From the NCBI GenBank assembly GCA_017308235.1, contig JAFKFL010000011.1, forward strand, positions 248,001 through 312,000: a stretch of DNA of 64,000 bases, read 5' to 3'. The translations under genes and the position numbers were made by a program. The notes under the pieces were generated by a model. That model made no database searches and had not been told where the DNA came from. It saw only the letters and a list, made by a program, of their open reading frames with translations. This document shows positions 54,811 to 62,649 of the stretch, piece by piece (within the stretch, counting starts at the first letter, position 1; the number at the start of each line of letters is the position of its first letter). Source of the DNA: Alphaproteobacteria bacterium (lineage in GTDB: Bacteria > Pseudomonadota > Alphaproteobacteria > Reyranellales > Reyranellaceae).

Positions 54811-55269
54811 CTAGTGGCTGGCGCCCAGCGGCACGACGCTGATCGAGTTGCGCGGGCTGCCTTCGAAGATGCGGTCGGTGTAGGCGAGATAGACCAGGGC
54901 GCGCCGCTTGGCGTCCCAGAACCGCACGATCTGGGTCGACTTGAAGATCAACGACGCGCGCTCGCTGAAGACCTCCTGCGGGCTCTTGAGCTTGCCGAGC
55001 TTTGCTTCGTCGATCGGCGCGACCTGGCGGCAGGCGATCGAGGCCTCGCCCGGATCCTCGGCGACACCGATCGCGCCTTTGATTCCGCCGGTGCGGGCAT
55101 GGGAGAAATAGCAGGTGACGCCCGGTATCTCAGGGTCGTCGAACGCCTCGACCACGATCTTGTCGTTCGGCCCGATCCACTTGAAGCGATAGCCCACGGA
55201 GCCGATTTCGTCGGCGAATGCCGGCATCGCGAGCAACGACAGCAGGGCGAAGAGGAGGATACGGCGCAT
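54811..55269 (-). CDS. creA: CreA-family periplasmic protein
   Basis: A 152-residue protein of the CreA family. A Sec signal peptide (MRRILLFALLSLLAMPAFA) precedes DEIGSVGYRFKWIGPNDKIVVEAFDDPEIPGVTCYFSHA, a family signature with the conserved cysteine near position 53 and another at ASIACRQVAP. Function is not established. It lies 16 bases downstream of a DMT exporter and may be cotranscribed. Confidence 0.93.
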   Translation of the reverse strand: MRRILLFALLSLLAMPAFADEIGSVGYRFKWIGPNDKIVVEAFDDPEIPGVTCYFSHARTGGIKGAIGVAEDPGEASIACRQVAPIDEAKLGKLKSPQEVFSERASLIFKSTQIVRFWDAKRRALVYLAYTDRIFEGSPRNSISVVPLGASH

Positions 55270-55284
55270 CTTCAGGTTCCCTTC

Positions 55285-56175
55285 TCAGGTTCTCTTGGGC
55301 ACCGGACGCGTCACCAGGAAGAGGCCTGGCAGCACCAGCGCGATGCCCAACAAATGGTACCAATGCGGCGCTTCGCCAAGAGCTGCCCAGGCCATCAGGC
55401 CGACGTAGGGCGGCCCGAGGTACATCGACACACTGGTGCTCGACGGCCCGAGTTCGGCCACGCAGAAGGAATAAGCGGCATAGGCCCCCAGCCCTGGCAC
55501 GGTCGCCACGATCAGCCAGGCGATCCATACGCGGCTGTCGCCGAGGTCTGGGCCGCCGAAAAGCAAGGCTTCGCCGATCGTGAACGGCACCAGGATCAGA
55601 ACTCCGCCTGACGCGATCAGGCAGAGCCGCGCCAAGGGATCGAAAGCACTTGGTCGCTGCTTGAGCAACAGCGAATAGACTGCCCAAGCGGCCGAAGCGG
55701 CGGCGATCCAGAGGTCGCCGCTCGCGAGGCGCACATCGAGCAGGTTGCCGAGTTGCCCTTTGGCGAAGACGGCGCAGACACCCAGAAGGCAGATGATGAT
55801 ACCCGCCAGTCGACCAGGCGTGAGCCTTTCACGGCCGAAGATCAGCACCACGATCGGCGAGGCGGCGTAGATCAGCCCGATATTGAGAGCCTCGGTGGTG
55901 CGGCCGCCGATATAGACGAAGGCACCGCACACCCACATGCCAAGCGCGCCAAGCAGCAGGAGGTCCGGCCATTCGCGACCGATGGCGTCACGCTTGGCAT
56001 GAAGCTCGCGCCACACGATCGGCAGCAAGATCAGGCAAAACAACAGCCAGCGCCCCAAGGCCAGCGCGTTGGGCGGCACGAAAGTGACGTAACGCGCCGC
56101 CAGCATGTTCACGCCGAACAGGGCCGGCGAAAGGAAGAGCAGAAACCAGGCGAAACGACGACGGGCAAGCGACAC
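55285..56175 (-). CDS. DMT-superfamily (EamA) transporter
   Basis: A 296-residue protein with ten predicted helices in two EamA repeats. The first repeat begins FLLFLSPALFGVNMLAARYVTFVPPNALALGRWLLF and ends IVVLIFGRERLTPGRLAGIIICLLGVCAVF; the second begins SGDLWIAAASAAWAVYSLLLKQ and ends HLLGIALVLPGLFLVT. It exports amino acids or metabolites; the substrate is unknown. It starts at ATG 56175. Confidence 0.9.
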   Translation of the reverse strand: MSLARRRFAWFLLFLSPALFGVNMLAARYVTFVPPNALALGRWLLFCLILLPIVWRELHAKRDAIGREWPDLLLLGALGMWVCGAFVYIGGRTTEALNIGLIYAASPIVVLIFGRERLTPGRLAGIIICLLGVCAVFAKGQLGNLLDVRLASGDLWIAAASAAWAVYSLLLKQRPSAFDPLARLCLIASGGVLILVPFTIGEALLFGGPDLGDSRVWIAWLIVATVPGLGAYAAYSFCVAELGPSSTSVSMYLGPPYVGLMAWAALGEAPHWYHLLGIALVLPGLFLVTRPVPKRT

Positions 56176-56195
56176 GTCGGTCTTCTAGCCGACGG

Positions 56196-56948
56196 TCAGG
56201 CGGGACGCAGCCCCTCCTTGGGGACTTCGCCCTCCGCTTCCTTGATGGCGGCGCGGTATGCCTTCTCCGAGGAGAAGGGTGCGATCTTGGGATAGTCCTT
56301 TTTCTTGCCGGGCCGGATATCGCCGCTGCTGGGTTCGACGATCAGAAGCTCGCCCTCGCGGCCGAGCAGCGGGATCTCCCGCTTCCAGCGCGAATAAACG
56401 CGTCGGGCCGAAGCAGAAAAATCGACGTAGGTCGTGAATTCGCTCGGATCCTTGACGAACAGCGCCTCGTAGGTCGCGATGAACTCCTGCACGAATTTTT
56501 TGTCCACAATCTCGAGGTTGGACATCATCCAGCAGCGATCCTCGAACACCCAGTAGGTGCCGAGGCCGACGAATTCCTTTTGGCGCGTCAGGTAGGGGTA
56601 GAAGGGAAAGCCGCGACAGGCGATCGTGCGGTTGTCGCGCTCGCAATGCCGCGCACCTTTGCAGTGAATGGCCATGCAATCCGAGGTGAGCTCGGCCACG
56701 ATCTGGCGTGTGGCGTAGTCGTAGGGCTTGAACTTCGACCAGAGGTCGGTGCGGTCCTTCAGCAGATCGAACTCGACCTTGTGCACGACGGGCACGGCGT
56801 TCTCGGTCGAGCAGCAGACCGGGGAGCCGCCGTTCAGCGGCGCGCACTTTCGGCCGCAATCGAAGCGGGAGATGGAGGCGGTGAACCCGTCGTAGAGCGC
56901 GGCGAAATCGGAGGGTGCGATCGTCGCCTTAGCTGTTTTTTTTGACAT
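56196..56948 (-). CDS. Cysteine-cluster protein (YkgJ-like), function unknown
   Basis: A 250-residue soluble protein with ten or so cysteines arranged as FDCGRKCAP, PVCCSTENAV, DCMAIHCKGARHCERDN and IACRGFPFYPYL. This is the layout of putative Zn/Fe-binding YkgJ-like (UPF0153) proteins. The second half (YWVFEDRCWMMSNLEIVDKKF) is conserved in related alphaproteobacterial proteins but has no assigned role. The lysine-rich N-terminus starts MSKKTAKATIAPSDF. It is not obviously linked to its neighbours. Confidence 0.72.
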   Translation of the reverse strand: MSKKTAKATIAPSDFAALYDGFTASISRFDCGRKCAPLNGGSPVCCSTENAVPVVHKVEFDLLKDRTDLWSKFKPYDYATRQIVAELTSDCMAIHCKGARHCERDNRTIACRGFPFYPYLTRQKEFVGLGTYWVFEDRCWMMSNLEIVDKKFVQEFIATYEALFVKDPSEFTTYVDFSASARRVYSRWKREIPLLGREGELLIVEPSSGDIRPGKKKDYPKIAPFSSEKAYRAAIKEAEGEVPKEGLRPA

Positions 56949-57004
56949 GCGGCCGTGTAGCCGAAAGAGATGTGAAAGAACAGTGAAGGAATTCTGACTC
57001 CTGC

Positions 57005-57676
57005 CTAAGGATGAGGCAAGACCCGCCAGACGACGGTCTCGCGCATGCCGCGGTTTTCGAGTTGCAATGTTGTGGGTATCTCGTAGCGCGCGCGTTCCTC
57101 GAGGTTCGCCGCGCTGAAGTAGTTGCGGCCTGGATCGCCCAGCAGGACCAGGCGGCCCGCGCGGGCATGGCTGCGCAGCCAGGCGAGGGCGCGTGCCGAC
57201 ATTTCGCGCTCGTAGCAGACGTCGCCTGCGATCACGACATCGGCATCGGGCTTGGCCTCAGGGCCGGCCAGCCAGTCTTCGGCCGTGACATCGAAGGCAA
57301 GCCCGTTCGCCGCGGCGTTTAGACGAGCTGCAACGAGGGAGAGCGTGTCGATGTCGTTGGCCAGCACCGACGCAGCGCCTGCCCATGCGGCCGCCATCGA
57401 GGAGACCCCTGAGCCTGCCGCGAAGTCGATCACCCGCTTGCCACGAACCTGCTCGGGATGGTCGAGCAGGTAGCGCGCGACTGCCTGCCCGCCCGGCCAG
57501 CAGAAGGCCCAGTAGGGCGGATCGATGTTCTGTTCCTCCATCCAGGCTTCGGTCGCTTGCCAGATCGGCACATATTCGCTGGCGAGCCAAAGCTTGAACT
57601 CCGGCACTATGGCCGGCGCCTCGAGAGCGGTGTTGGCGCGGATAAAACCTTCGGGATCGGCCGGCAGACGCGCCAT
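57005..57676 (-). CDS. Class I methyltransferase, ETF-beta lysine methyltransferase-like
   Basis: A 223-residue seven-beta-strand methyltransferase. The SAM motif is VIDFAAGSGVSSMAAAWAGA; the PPYWAFCWPGGQAVARYLLDHP block and the DVVIAGDVCYEREMS post-II motif place it with METTL20/ETFBKMT. Bacterial members trimethylate lysines of electron-transfer flavoprotein beta and tune its acyl-CoA dehydrogenase docking. It starts at ATG 57676, which overlaps the ubiA stop (TGATG). That substrate assignment is inferred from the family. Confidence 0.82.
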   Translation of the reverse strand: MARLPADPEGFIRANTALEAPAIVPEFKLWLASEYVPIWQATEAWMEEQNIDPPYWAFCWPGGQAVARYLLDHPEQVRGKRVIDFAAGSGVSSMAAAWAGAASVLANDIDTLSLVAARLNAAANGLAFDVTAEDWLAGPEAKPDADVVIAGDVCYEREMSARALAWLRSHARAGRLVLLGDPGRNYFSAANLEERARYEIPTTLQLENRGMRETVVWRVLPHP

Positions 57677-58599
57677 CAGCCGAATTGCCCCGCAACGATG
57701 GCGGCCAGCATCAGCCAGCCGAGCTGCTTGTTGGCCTTGAACTTGGCGAGGCAATCGGGCTGGTCGTGTGGCTTGAGGTCGATGATCTGCCAGGCGAAGT
57801 GCGCGGCGACCGCCGCCAGCACGACGAAGTAGGGCAGGTGCAGCGGCGCCAGCAGGCCTGTTCCCGCCCAGAGCACCACGGCAAGGGAAGCGAACAGGGT
57901 GAGCCAGCGCCGCGGCGCATCGGCGAAGCGCCGCGCCGTGGAGCGCACGCCCACGATCGCGTCATCGCGCTGGTCCTGCATGGCGTAGATCGTGTCATAG
58001 ACCATCGTCCAGGAGACGCCGCCGAAATAGAGGGCGACCGTCGCCCAGGAGAGCGTGCCTGACACGGCGGCGAAGCCCAGCAGGGCGCCCCAGCTGAAGG
58101 CAAAGCCCAGCACCACCTGCGGCCAGGAGGTGATGCGCTTCATCAGCGGATAGATCGCCACGAGGACGAGCGACCCGAGACCCACCAGGACGGCAAACTT
58201 GTTGAACTTGAACAGGATCACCGCGCCCACCAGCGCCTGCAGGGCCATCCAGATGACCGCTCCCAGCAAGCTTGCCTCGCCCGAGGGCAGCGGCCGGCCG
58301 CGCGTGCGCTCGACCCCGGCATCGATCTTGCGGTCGAGGATATCGTTCCAGGTGCAGCCAGCGCCGCGCATGGCGATCGCACCCAGCGCGAACAGGATCA
58401 TCCATCCCAGGAGATGCTCCCAGTCGCTTCCCACCGCCAGCGCCAGCGACCACCAGCAGGGAAAGAGCAGCAGCCAGATGCCGATGGGCCGATCCCAGCG
58501 GGCGAGCCGGCCGAACGGGCGAGCCGCCGGCGGCAGATAGCGCAGTGACCAATGCTGATGGTCGATATCGGTGAAGCCGGTTGTCCGGTCCGTGGCCAT
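57676..58599 (-). CDS. ubiA: 4-hydroxybenzoate polyprenyltransferase
   Basis: A 307-residue membrane prenyltransferase of ubiquinone synthesis. The two Asp-rich motifs that bind Mg-prenyl diphosphate are present: NDILDRKIDAGVERTRGRPLPSG and DQRDDAIVGVRSTARRF. Eight or nine helices surround them. It attaches the polyprenyl tail that UbiD's substrate then carries. ATG 58599 chosen; the stop overlaps the downstream methyltransferase start. It is divergent from rsmE, 34 bases away. Confidence 0.95.
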   Translation of the reverse strand: MATDRTTGFTDIDHQHWSLRYLPPAARPFGRLARWDRPIGIWLLLFPCWWSLALAVGSDWEHLLGWMILFALGAIAMRGAGCTWNDILDRKIDAGVERTRGRPLPSGEASLLGAVIWMALQALVGAVILFKFNKFAVLVGLGSLVLVAIYPLMKRITSWPQVVLGFAFSWGALLGFAAVSGTLSWATVALYFGGVSWTMVYDTIYAMQDQRDDAIVGVRSTARRFADAPRRWLTLFASLAVVLWAGTGLLAPLHLPYFVVLAAVAAHFAWQIIDLKPHDQPDCLAKFKANKQLGWLMLAAIVAGQFG

Positions 58600-58633
58600 G
58601 GCGGCATCATGGCGGCAAGCAAACGGGAGTTCC

Positions 58634-59422
58634 ATGAGCGTATTGCGCCTGTTCATCGAGGCCGACCTCGCGGCCGGCGGCGAGGCGCCGATCGGCGAAG
58701 CGCAGGTCCACTATCTGCGCCATGTCATGCGGCGCGACGAAGGGGCGAAGCTGTTGCTGTTCAATGGCCGCGACGGCGAATGGACGGCGAGCTTGTCGCT
58801 GCGCGGCAAGAAGGCAGCGGTCGCTATCGTTGAAGCGAGGACGCGCGAGCAGGCGGCGGAACCTGATCTCTGGCTCTGCTTCGCTCCCATCAAGCGCGCC
58901 CGCATCGACTTCATCGCAGAGAAGGCGACCGAACTCGGCGTCGCTGTGCTGCAACCCGTGCTGACCCGGCACACCGCCGTCGACCGCGTCAATCTTGAGC
59001 GGCTGCGCGCCAATGCGATCGAGGCGGCAGAGCAGACCGAGCGTCTTTCGGTGCCTGAGGTGCGGGCGCCAATCGAGCTTGGCCGGTTGCTCGAGCAGTG
59101 GCCGGCCGGCCGGCGGCTGCTGATGTGCGACGAGACCGGCGGCGGGCCGCCCATCGCCGAGGTGTTGGCCGCGCTCGATCCAGCGGCTCGTGATGCGCCT
59201 TGGGCGATCATGATCGGACCGGAAGGTGGCTTCGCCGCAGCCGAGCTCGAAGCCTTGCGTCGCATAAAGGATGTAACGTCTGTCGGACTCGGCCCCCGCA
59301 TCCTGCGTGCCGACACGGCAGCGCTTGCAGCACTTGCCTGCTGGCAGGCCATGCTGGGTGACTGGCGCAAGCCCACGCCGCGTTTGTCCAGCGATTATCG
59401 CACCTCGAAGGTTACTCGCTGA
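58634..59422 (+). CDS. rsmE: 16S rRNA m3U1498 methyltransferase
   Basis: A 262-residue SPOUT methyltransferase. The N-terminal PUA-like domain (RLFIEADLAAGGE to VHYLRHVMRRDEG) precedes the knotted domain with AEKATELGVAVLQPVLTRHT, IMIGPEGGFAAAELEAL and LGPRILRADTAALAAL, the SAM-binding knot. It methylates U1498 of 16S rRNA. ATG 58634 is downstream of GGGAG; the longer open frame would run into the ubiA promoter. Confidence 0.95.
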   Translation: MSVLRLFIEADLAAGGEAPIGEAQVHYLRHVMRRDEGAKLLLFNGRDGEWTASLSLRGKKAAVAIVEARTREQAAEPDLWLCFAPIKRARIDFIAEKATELGVAVLQPVLTRHTAVDRVNLERLRANAIEAAEQTERLSVPEVRAPIELGRLLEQWPAGRRLLMCDETGGGPPIAEVLAALDPAARDAPWAIMIGPEGGFAAAELEALRRIKDVTSVGLGPRILRADTAALAALACWQAMLGDWRKPTPRLSSDYRTSKVTR

Positions 59423-59431
59423 GCGCTTGCG

Positions 59432-59461
59432 CTCTCCCCCGACGATGTGAGAGAGGGGGAG
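59432..59461. repeat. Short inverted repeat CTCTCCCCC...GGGGGAG between rsmE and gshA
   Basis: CTCCCCC (59434-59440) pairs with GGGGGAG (59455-59461) around a 14-base loop that can pair further (CTCTC/GAGAG). It directly follows rsmE and may act as its terminator or be a copy of a dispersed intergenic repeat. Confidence 0.4.
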
Positions 59462-59563
59462 TTGAACATCATGAACCAGTCGCGTTCTCGCGTGAGAAAT
59501 ACTCATGCGAATCGCGCCGCATCCGGCGGCACTGTCGGGGGCGATACAGGGAGCCATCACCGC

Positions 59564-60928
59564 ATGTCCGCACCACCATCGGGCGGCGGCACGCCGATCA
59601 CGGATCGGCGGCAGCTGATTGACTACTTCGCTGCCGGCAATAAGCCACGCGCAGCGTGGCGCATGGGCACCGAGCACGAGAAGTTCGGCTTCGACAAGAA
59701 GACGCTGAATGCCGTGCCCTATGACGGCCCGGCCGGCGTGCGCATGATGCTGGAGGGGCTGACGCGTTTCGGTTGGGAGCCTGTCATCGAGGGCAACAAT
59801 CCGATCGCGTTGATGCGGGACAAGGCCAGCATCACTCTCGAGCCGGGCGGGCAGTTCGAGCTTTCCGGTGCACCGCTCGAGACGCTGCACGAAACGGCGG
59901 CCGAGACCGCCCAGCATCTCGACGAGGTCAAGGAAGTCGCGGACGAGCTCGGCATTGGCTACATCGGTCTCGGCTTCGCCCCGCAATGGAAGCGTGAAGA
60001 CGTCCATTGGATGCCCAAGGGGCGCTACAAGATCATGCGCGACTACATGCCCAAGAAGGGCAAGCTCGGTCTCGACATGATGCTGCGCACCTGCACGGTG
60101 CAGACCAACCTCGACTTCTCCTCCGAAGCCGACATGGTGAAGAAATTCCGCGTCTCGCTCGCCTTGCAGCCGTTGGCGACCGCGCTGTTCGCCAACTCGC
60201 CGTTCCTCGAAGGCAAGGCATCGGGCTACAAGAGCTACCGCAGCCACATCTGGACCGATACCGACCCTGACCGTTGTGGCATGCTGCCGTTCGTGTTCGA
60301 GGATGGTTTCGGCTTCGAACGTTATGTCGACTACATGCTCGACGTGCCGATGTACTTCGTCTACCGCGACGGCAAGTACGTCGACGTCGCGGGCCAGAGC
60401 TTCCGTGATTTCATGAAGGGCAGGTTGCCCGGACGGCTAGGGGAGCTGCCAACCATCAACGATTGGGCCGACCACGTCACCACGGCTTTCCCCGAGGTCC
60501 GGCTAAAGCGCTACCTCGAAATGCGCGGCGCCGATTCCGGTCCGCTTCCGGCGCTGAACGCCCTGCCGGCCTTGTGGGTCGGCCTGCTCTACGATCAGGG
60601 CGCGCTCGACGCCGCCTGGGATCTGGTCAAGGACTGGACGATCGAAGATCACGATTATTTGCGCAGCCATGCGCCCCGGACCGGGCTTTCGACCAGGTTC
60701 CAGGGCTTGCCGCTTTCGGACCTGGCCCGTGACATGGTCGAGATCGCGCATGCCGGTCTGCGCGCCCGAAAGCAGCTCGATGCCGAGGGCAACGACGAGA
60801 CGATCTATCTCGCGCCGCTCGACCGTGCCGTCGCCAGCGGCCTCGCGCCGGCCGATGAGCTGCTGGCGAAGTGGCAAGGGGAATGGCAGGGCTCGTTCGA
60901 ACCGTTGTTCCACGACTACGCCTACTGA
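59564..60928 (+). CDS. gshA: Glutamate-cysteine ligase, plant/alphaproteobacterial type
   Basis: A 454-residue GshA-type ligase (class 2, plant-like) that makes gamma-glutamylcysteine, first step of glutathione synthesis. The start region WRMGTEHEKFGFDKKT carries the ATP/metal-binding glutamates; ITLEPGGQFELSGAPLETLHET and RTCTVQTNLDFSSEADMVKKFRVSLALQPLATALFANSPF follow, matching the family. I chose ATG 59564 (AGGGAG 12 bases upstream); in-frame starts at 59447 and 59471 would add a Ser/Arg-rich extension of low family similarity. gshB is not in the window. Confidence 0.93.
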   Translation: MSAPPSGGGTPITDRRQLIDYFAAGNKPRAAWRMGTEHEKFGFDKKTLNAVPYDGPAGVRMMLEGLTRFGWEPVIEGNNPIALMRDKASITLEPGGQFELSGAPLETLHETAAETAQHLDEVKEVADELGIGYIGLGFAPQWKREDVHWMPKGRYKIMRDYMPKKGKLGLDMMLRTCTVQTNLDFSSEADMVKKFRVSLALQPLATALFANSPFLEGKASGYKSYRSHIWTDTDPDRCGMLPFVFEDGFGFERYVDYMLDVPMYFVYRDGKYVDVAGQSFRDFMKGRLPGRLGELPTINDWADHVTTAFPEVRLKRYLEMRGADSGPLPALNALPALWVGLLYDQGALDAAWDLVKDWTIEDHDYLRSHAPRTGLSTRFQGLPLSDLARDMVEIAHAGLRARKQLDAEGNDETIYLAPLDRAVASGLAPADELLAKWQGEWQGSFEPLFHDYAY

Positions 60929-60974
60929 GCTATCGTCCGTCGATGCTCGACCGGGAAGATCAGGTGCCGACGGC

Positions 60975-61514
60975 ATGAAGCGCCGCGTTTTTGCGTTCTT
61001 CCTCGCGGCATTGCCATTCTCCGTCCGCGCGCAGTCCGGCGATGACTGGCAGACGGTCGTGGCGCCCGACCTGCGCTTCCGGCTCGAGATGCCGGCGCCG
61101 GTGGAGAAGAGCACGGCCGAACAGAAGGAGCCGGGCAATACAGCGCCGCGTGTCGCCTGGGAGTCCAAGCGCGCCGATCAGATCTTCGACTTCGACTATG
61201 TCGACTACGAGCCGAGCTGGTTCGGCGGCCACGACACCAAGGAGATGGCGCGGAACCTGGGCCGCGGTGATGCTGAGAAAGCCTTCCCCAAGAACAAGTT
61301 CAAGTACCTCCGAGACGAACCGGTCACCTTGCAGGGTTGGGACGGCTATGCCCTCGACATCGAGGGCGAGGATGGCGGCTTCGTGATGATGCGCACCTAC
61401 ATCGTCAAGGACCGGCTTTATCGCCTCCTCGTTACCGCCAAGAGCGACATGAAAACCCGCAGCGCCGCTCTTCGCTTCATCGATTCGTTGCGGCTGGCGG
61501 AGACGCGAGGATAG
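60975..61514 (+). CDS. Secreted hypothetical protein
   Basis: A 179-residue protein with a Sec signal peptide (MKRRVFAFFLAALPFSVRAQ). The mature part SGDDWQTVVAPDLRFRLEMPAPVEK and the C-terminal RLYRLLVTAKSDMKTRSAALRFIDSLRL look like the compact periplasmic fold of small DUF proteins that sit near lipoprotein or stress genes. I do not recognise a functional family. ATG 60975; the open frame upstream shadows gshA. It precedes panE by 13 bases and may be cotranscribed with gshA. Confidence 0.78.
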   Translation: MKRRVFAFFLAALPFSVRAQSGDDWQTVVAPDLRFRLEMPAPVEKSTAEQKEPGNTAPRVAWESKRADQIFDFDYVDYEPSWFGGHDTKEMARNLGRGDAEKAFPKNKFKYLRDEPVTLQGWDGYALDIEGEDGGFVMMRTYIVKDRLYRLLVTAKSDMKTRSAALRFIDSLRLAETRG

Positions 61515-61527
61515 TTCGGAGGGGGCG

Positions 61528-62514
61528 ATGCGTATCTGCGTTTTCGGCGCCGGGGCCATCGGCGGGAATTTTGCGGCGCGTCTTGCTGCCGCCGGCAACG
61601 ACGTCTCCGTCGTGGTGCGCGGCGCTCATCTCGAGGCGATCAAGCAAAGCGGGCTCGTCCTGCTGGCGGGCGAGCGGAAGATCGTGGCGCCGGTGCGGGC
61701 GAGCGATCGGCCGGCCGATCTCGGGCCGCAGGATGTGGTGCTGTCGACGATGAAGGCCTCCGGCCAGGCGGCGCTCGCCGACACGGTCGGGCCATTGCTC
61801 GGAGCCGACACTTCGGTGGTGTTCGTGCAGAACGGCATCCCCTGGTGGTACGGACATGGCCTCTCGGCGGCGCGACCGCCGGCGCCGGATCTGTCGCGAC
61901 TCGATCCGGGCGGCGCACTCGCACGTGCAGTCGGCCTCGAACGCACTATTGGGGCTGTCGTCACCTCCTCGAACCATGTGATCGAACCCGGCGTGGTGCG
62001 CAACATCTCGCCCGATCGCAACACACTCTGGGTGGGCGAGACTGACGACCGCCAAAGCCCACGCATCGCGGCTCTACGGACGACCCTGAAGGCCGCGGGC
62101 ATTGCCTCACCCGAGACGCGCGATATCCGCTACGACATCTGGCACAAGCTGATGGCCAATCTCACCGGCTCGACGCTTTGCCTGCTGCTTGCCCAGCCGA
62201 CGACGATCATCAAGACGCCCATGATCAATCGTCTGTCGCGCCGTGCCCATGCCGAGGCGCTCGCCACCGCGGCCGCCCATGGTGTCGTGCTCGACGACAG
62301 TCCCGACGTCCGCTACGGGCCGGAGCGAGTCTACCCCGACCATCGGCCCTCGATCCTGCAGGACTACGAGCTCGGCCGACCGATGGAGGTCGAGGCGATC
62401 GTACGGGCACCGCTGGCCTTTGCCCGCAGCGCCGGCATCGATACGCCGACGCTCGATACGATCGAATCGCTCTGCGTCAGCCTTGCGGCATCGAAGGGCC
62501 TTTACACGCTTTGA
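61528..62514 (+). CDS. panE: 2-dehydropantoate 2-reductase-family protein
   Basis: A 328-residue NADP-dependent ApbA/PanE reductase. The nucleotide fold begins VFGAGAIGGNFAARLAAAG; the catalytic Lys207 and Asn211 are in WHKLMANLTGSTLCLLL; the C-terminal helical domain contains PSILQDYELGRPMEVEAIV. PanE makes pantoate for CoA, but many homologues reduce other 2-keto acids; the long middle insert (SAARPPAPDLSRLDPGG) makes me less certain of pantoate as substrate. GGAGGG lies 6-11 bases before ATG 61528. Confidence 0.85.
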   Translation: MRICVFGAGAIGGNFAARLAAAGNDVSVVVRGAHLEAIKQSGLVLLAGERKIVAPVRASDRPADLGPQDVVLSTMKASGQAALADTVGPLLGADTSVVFVQNGIPWWYGHGLSAARPPAPDLSRLDPGGALARAVGLERTIGAVVTSSNHVIEPGVVRNISPDRNTLWVGETDDRQSPRIAALRTTLKAAGIASPETRDIRYDIWHKLMANLTGSTLCLLLAQPTTIIKTPMINRLSRRAHAEALATAAAHGVVLDDSPDVRYGPERVYPDHRPSILQDYELGRPMEVEAIVRAPLAFARSAGIDTPTLDTIESLCVSLAASKGLYTL

Positions 62515-62531
62515 AGGCGTCGGACACACAA

Positions 62532-62639
62532 CCTCACCCTGAGGAGGCCGCATGGCGGCCGTCTCGAAGGGTGTGGAGCCCGCACCATGTGTGTTCCCAT
62601 CCTTCGAGACGCGGCCAGCGGCCGCTCCTCAGGATGAGG
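62532..62639. repeat. REP-like palindromic element between panE and tldD
   Basis: Two ~42-base imperfect arms: the left reads CCTCACCCTGAGGAGGCC to GTCTCGAAGGGTG, and the right, as complement, CCTCATCCTGAGGAGCGG to CGTCTCGAAGGATGG. The central ~20 bases are unpaired. The sequence resembles dispersed palindromic repeats abundant in Bradyrhizobium-like genomes. Located between convergent genes, it could also terminate both. Confidence 0.75.
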
Positions 62640-62649
62640 TTGATTCTAG

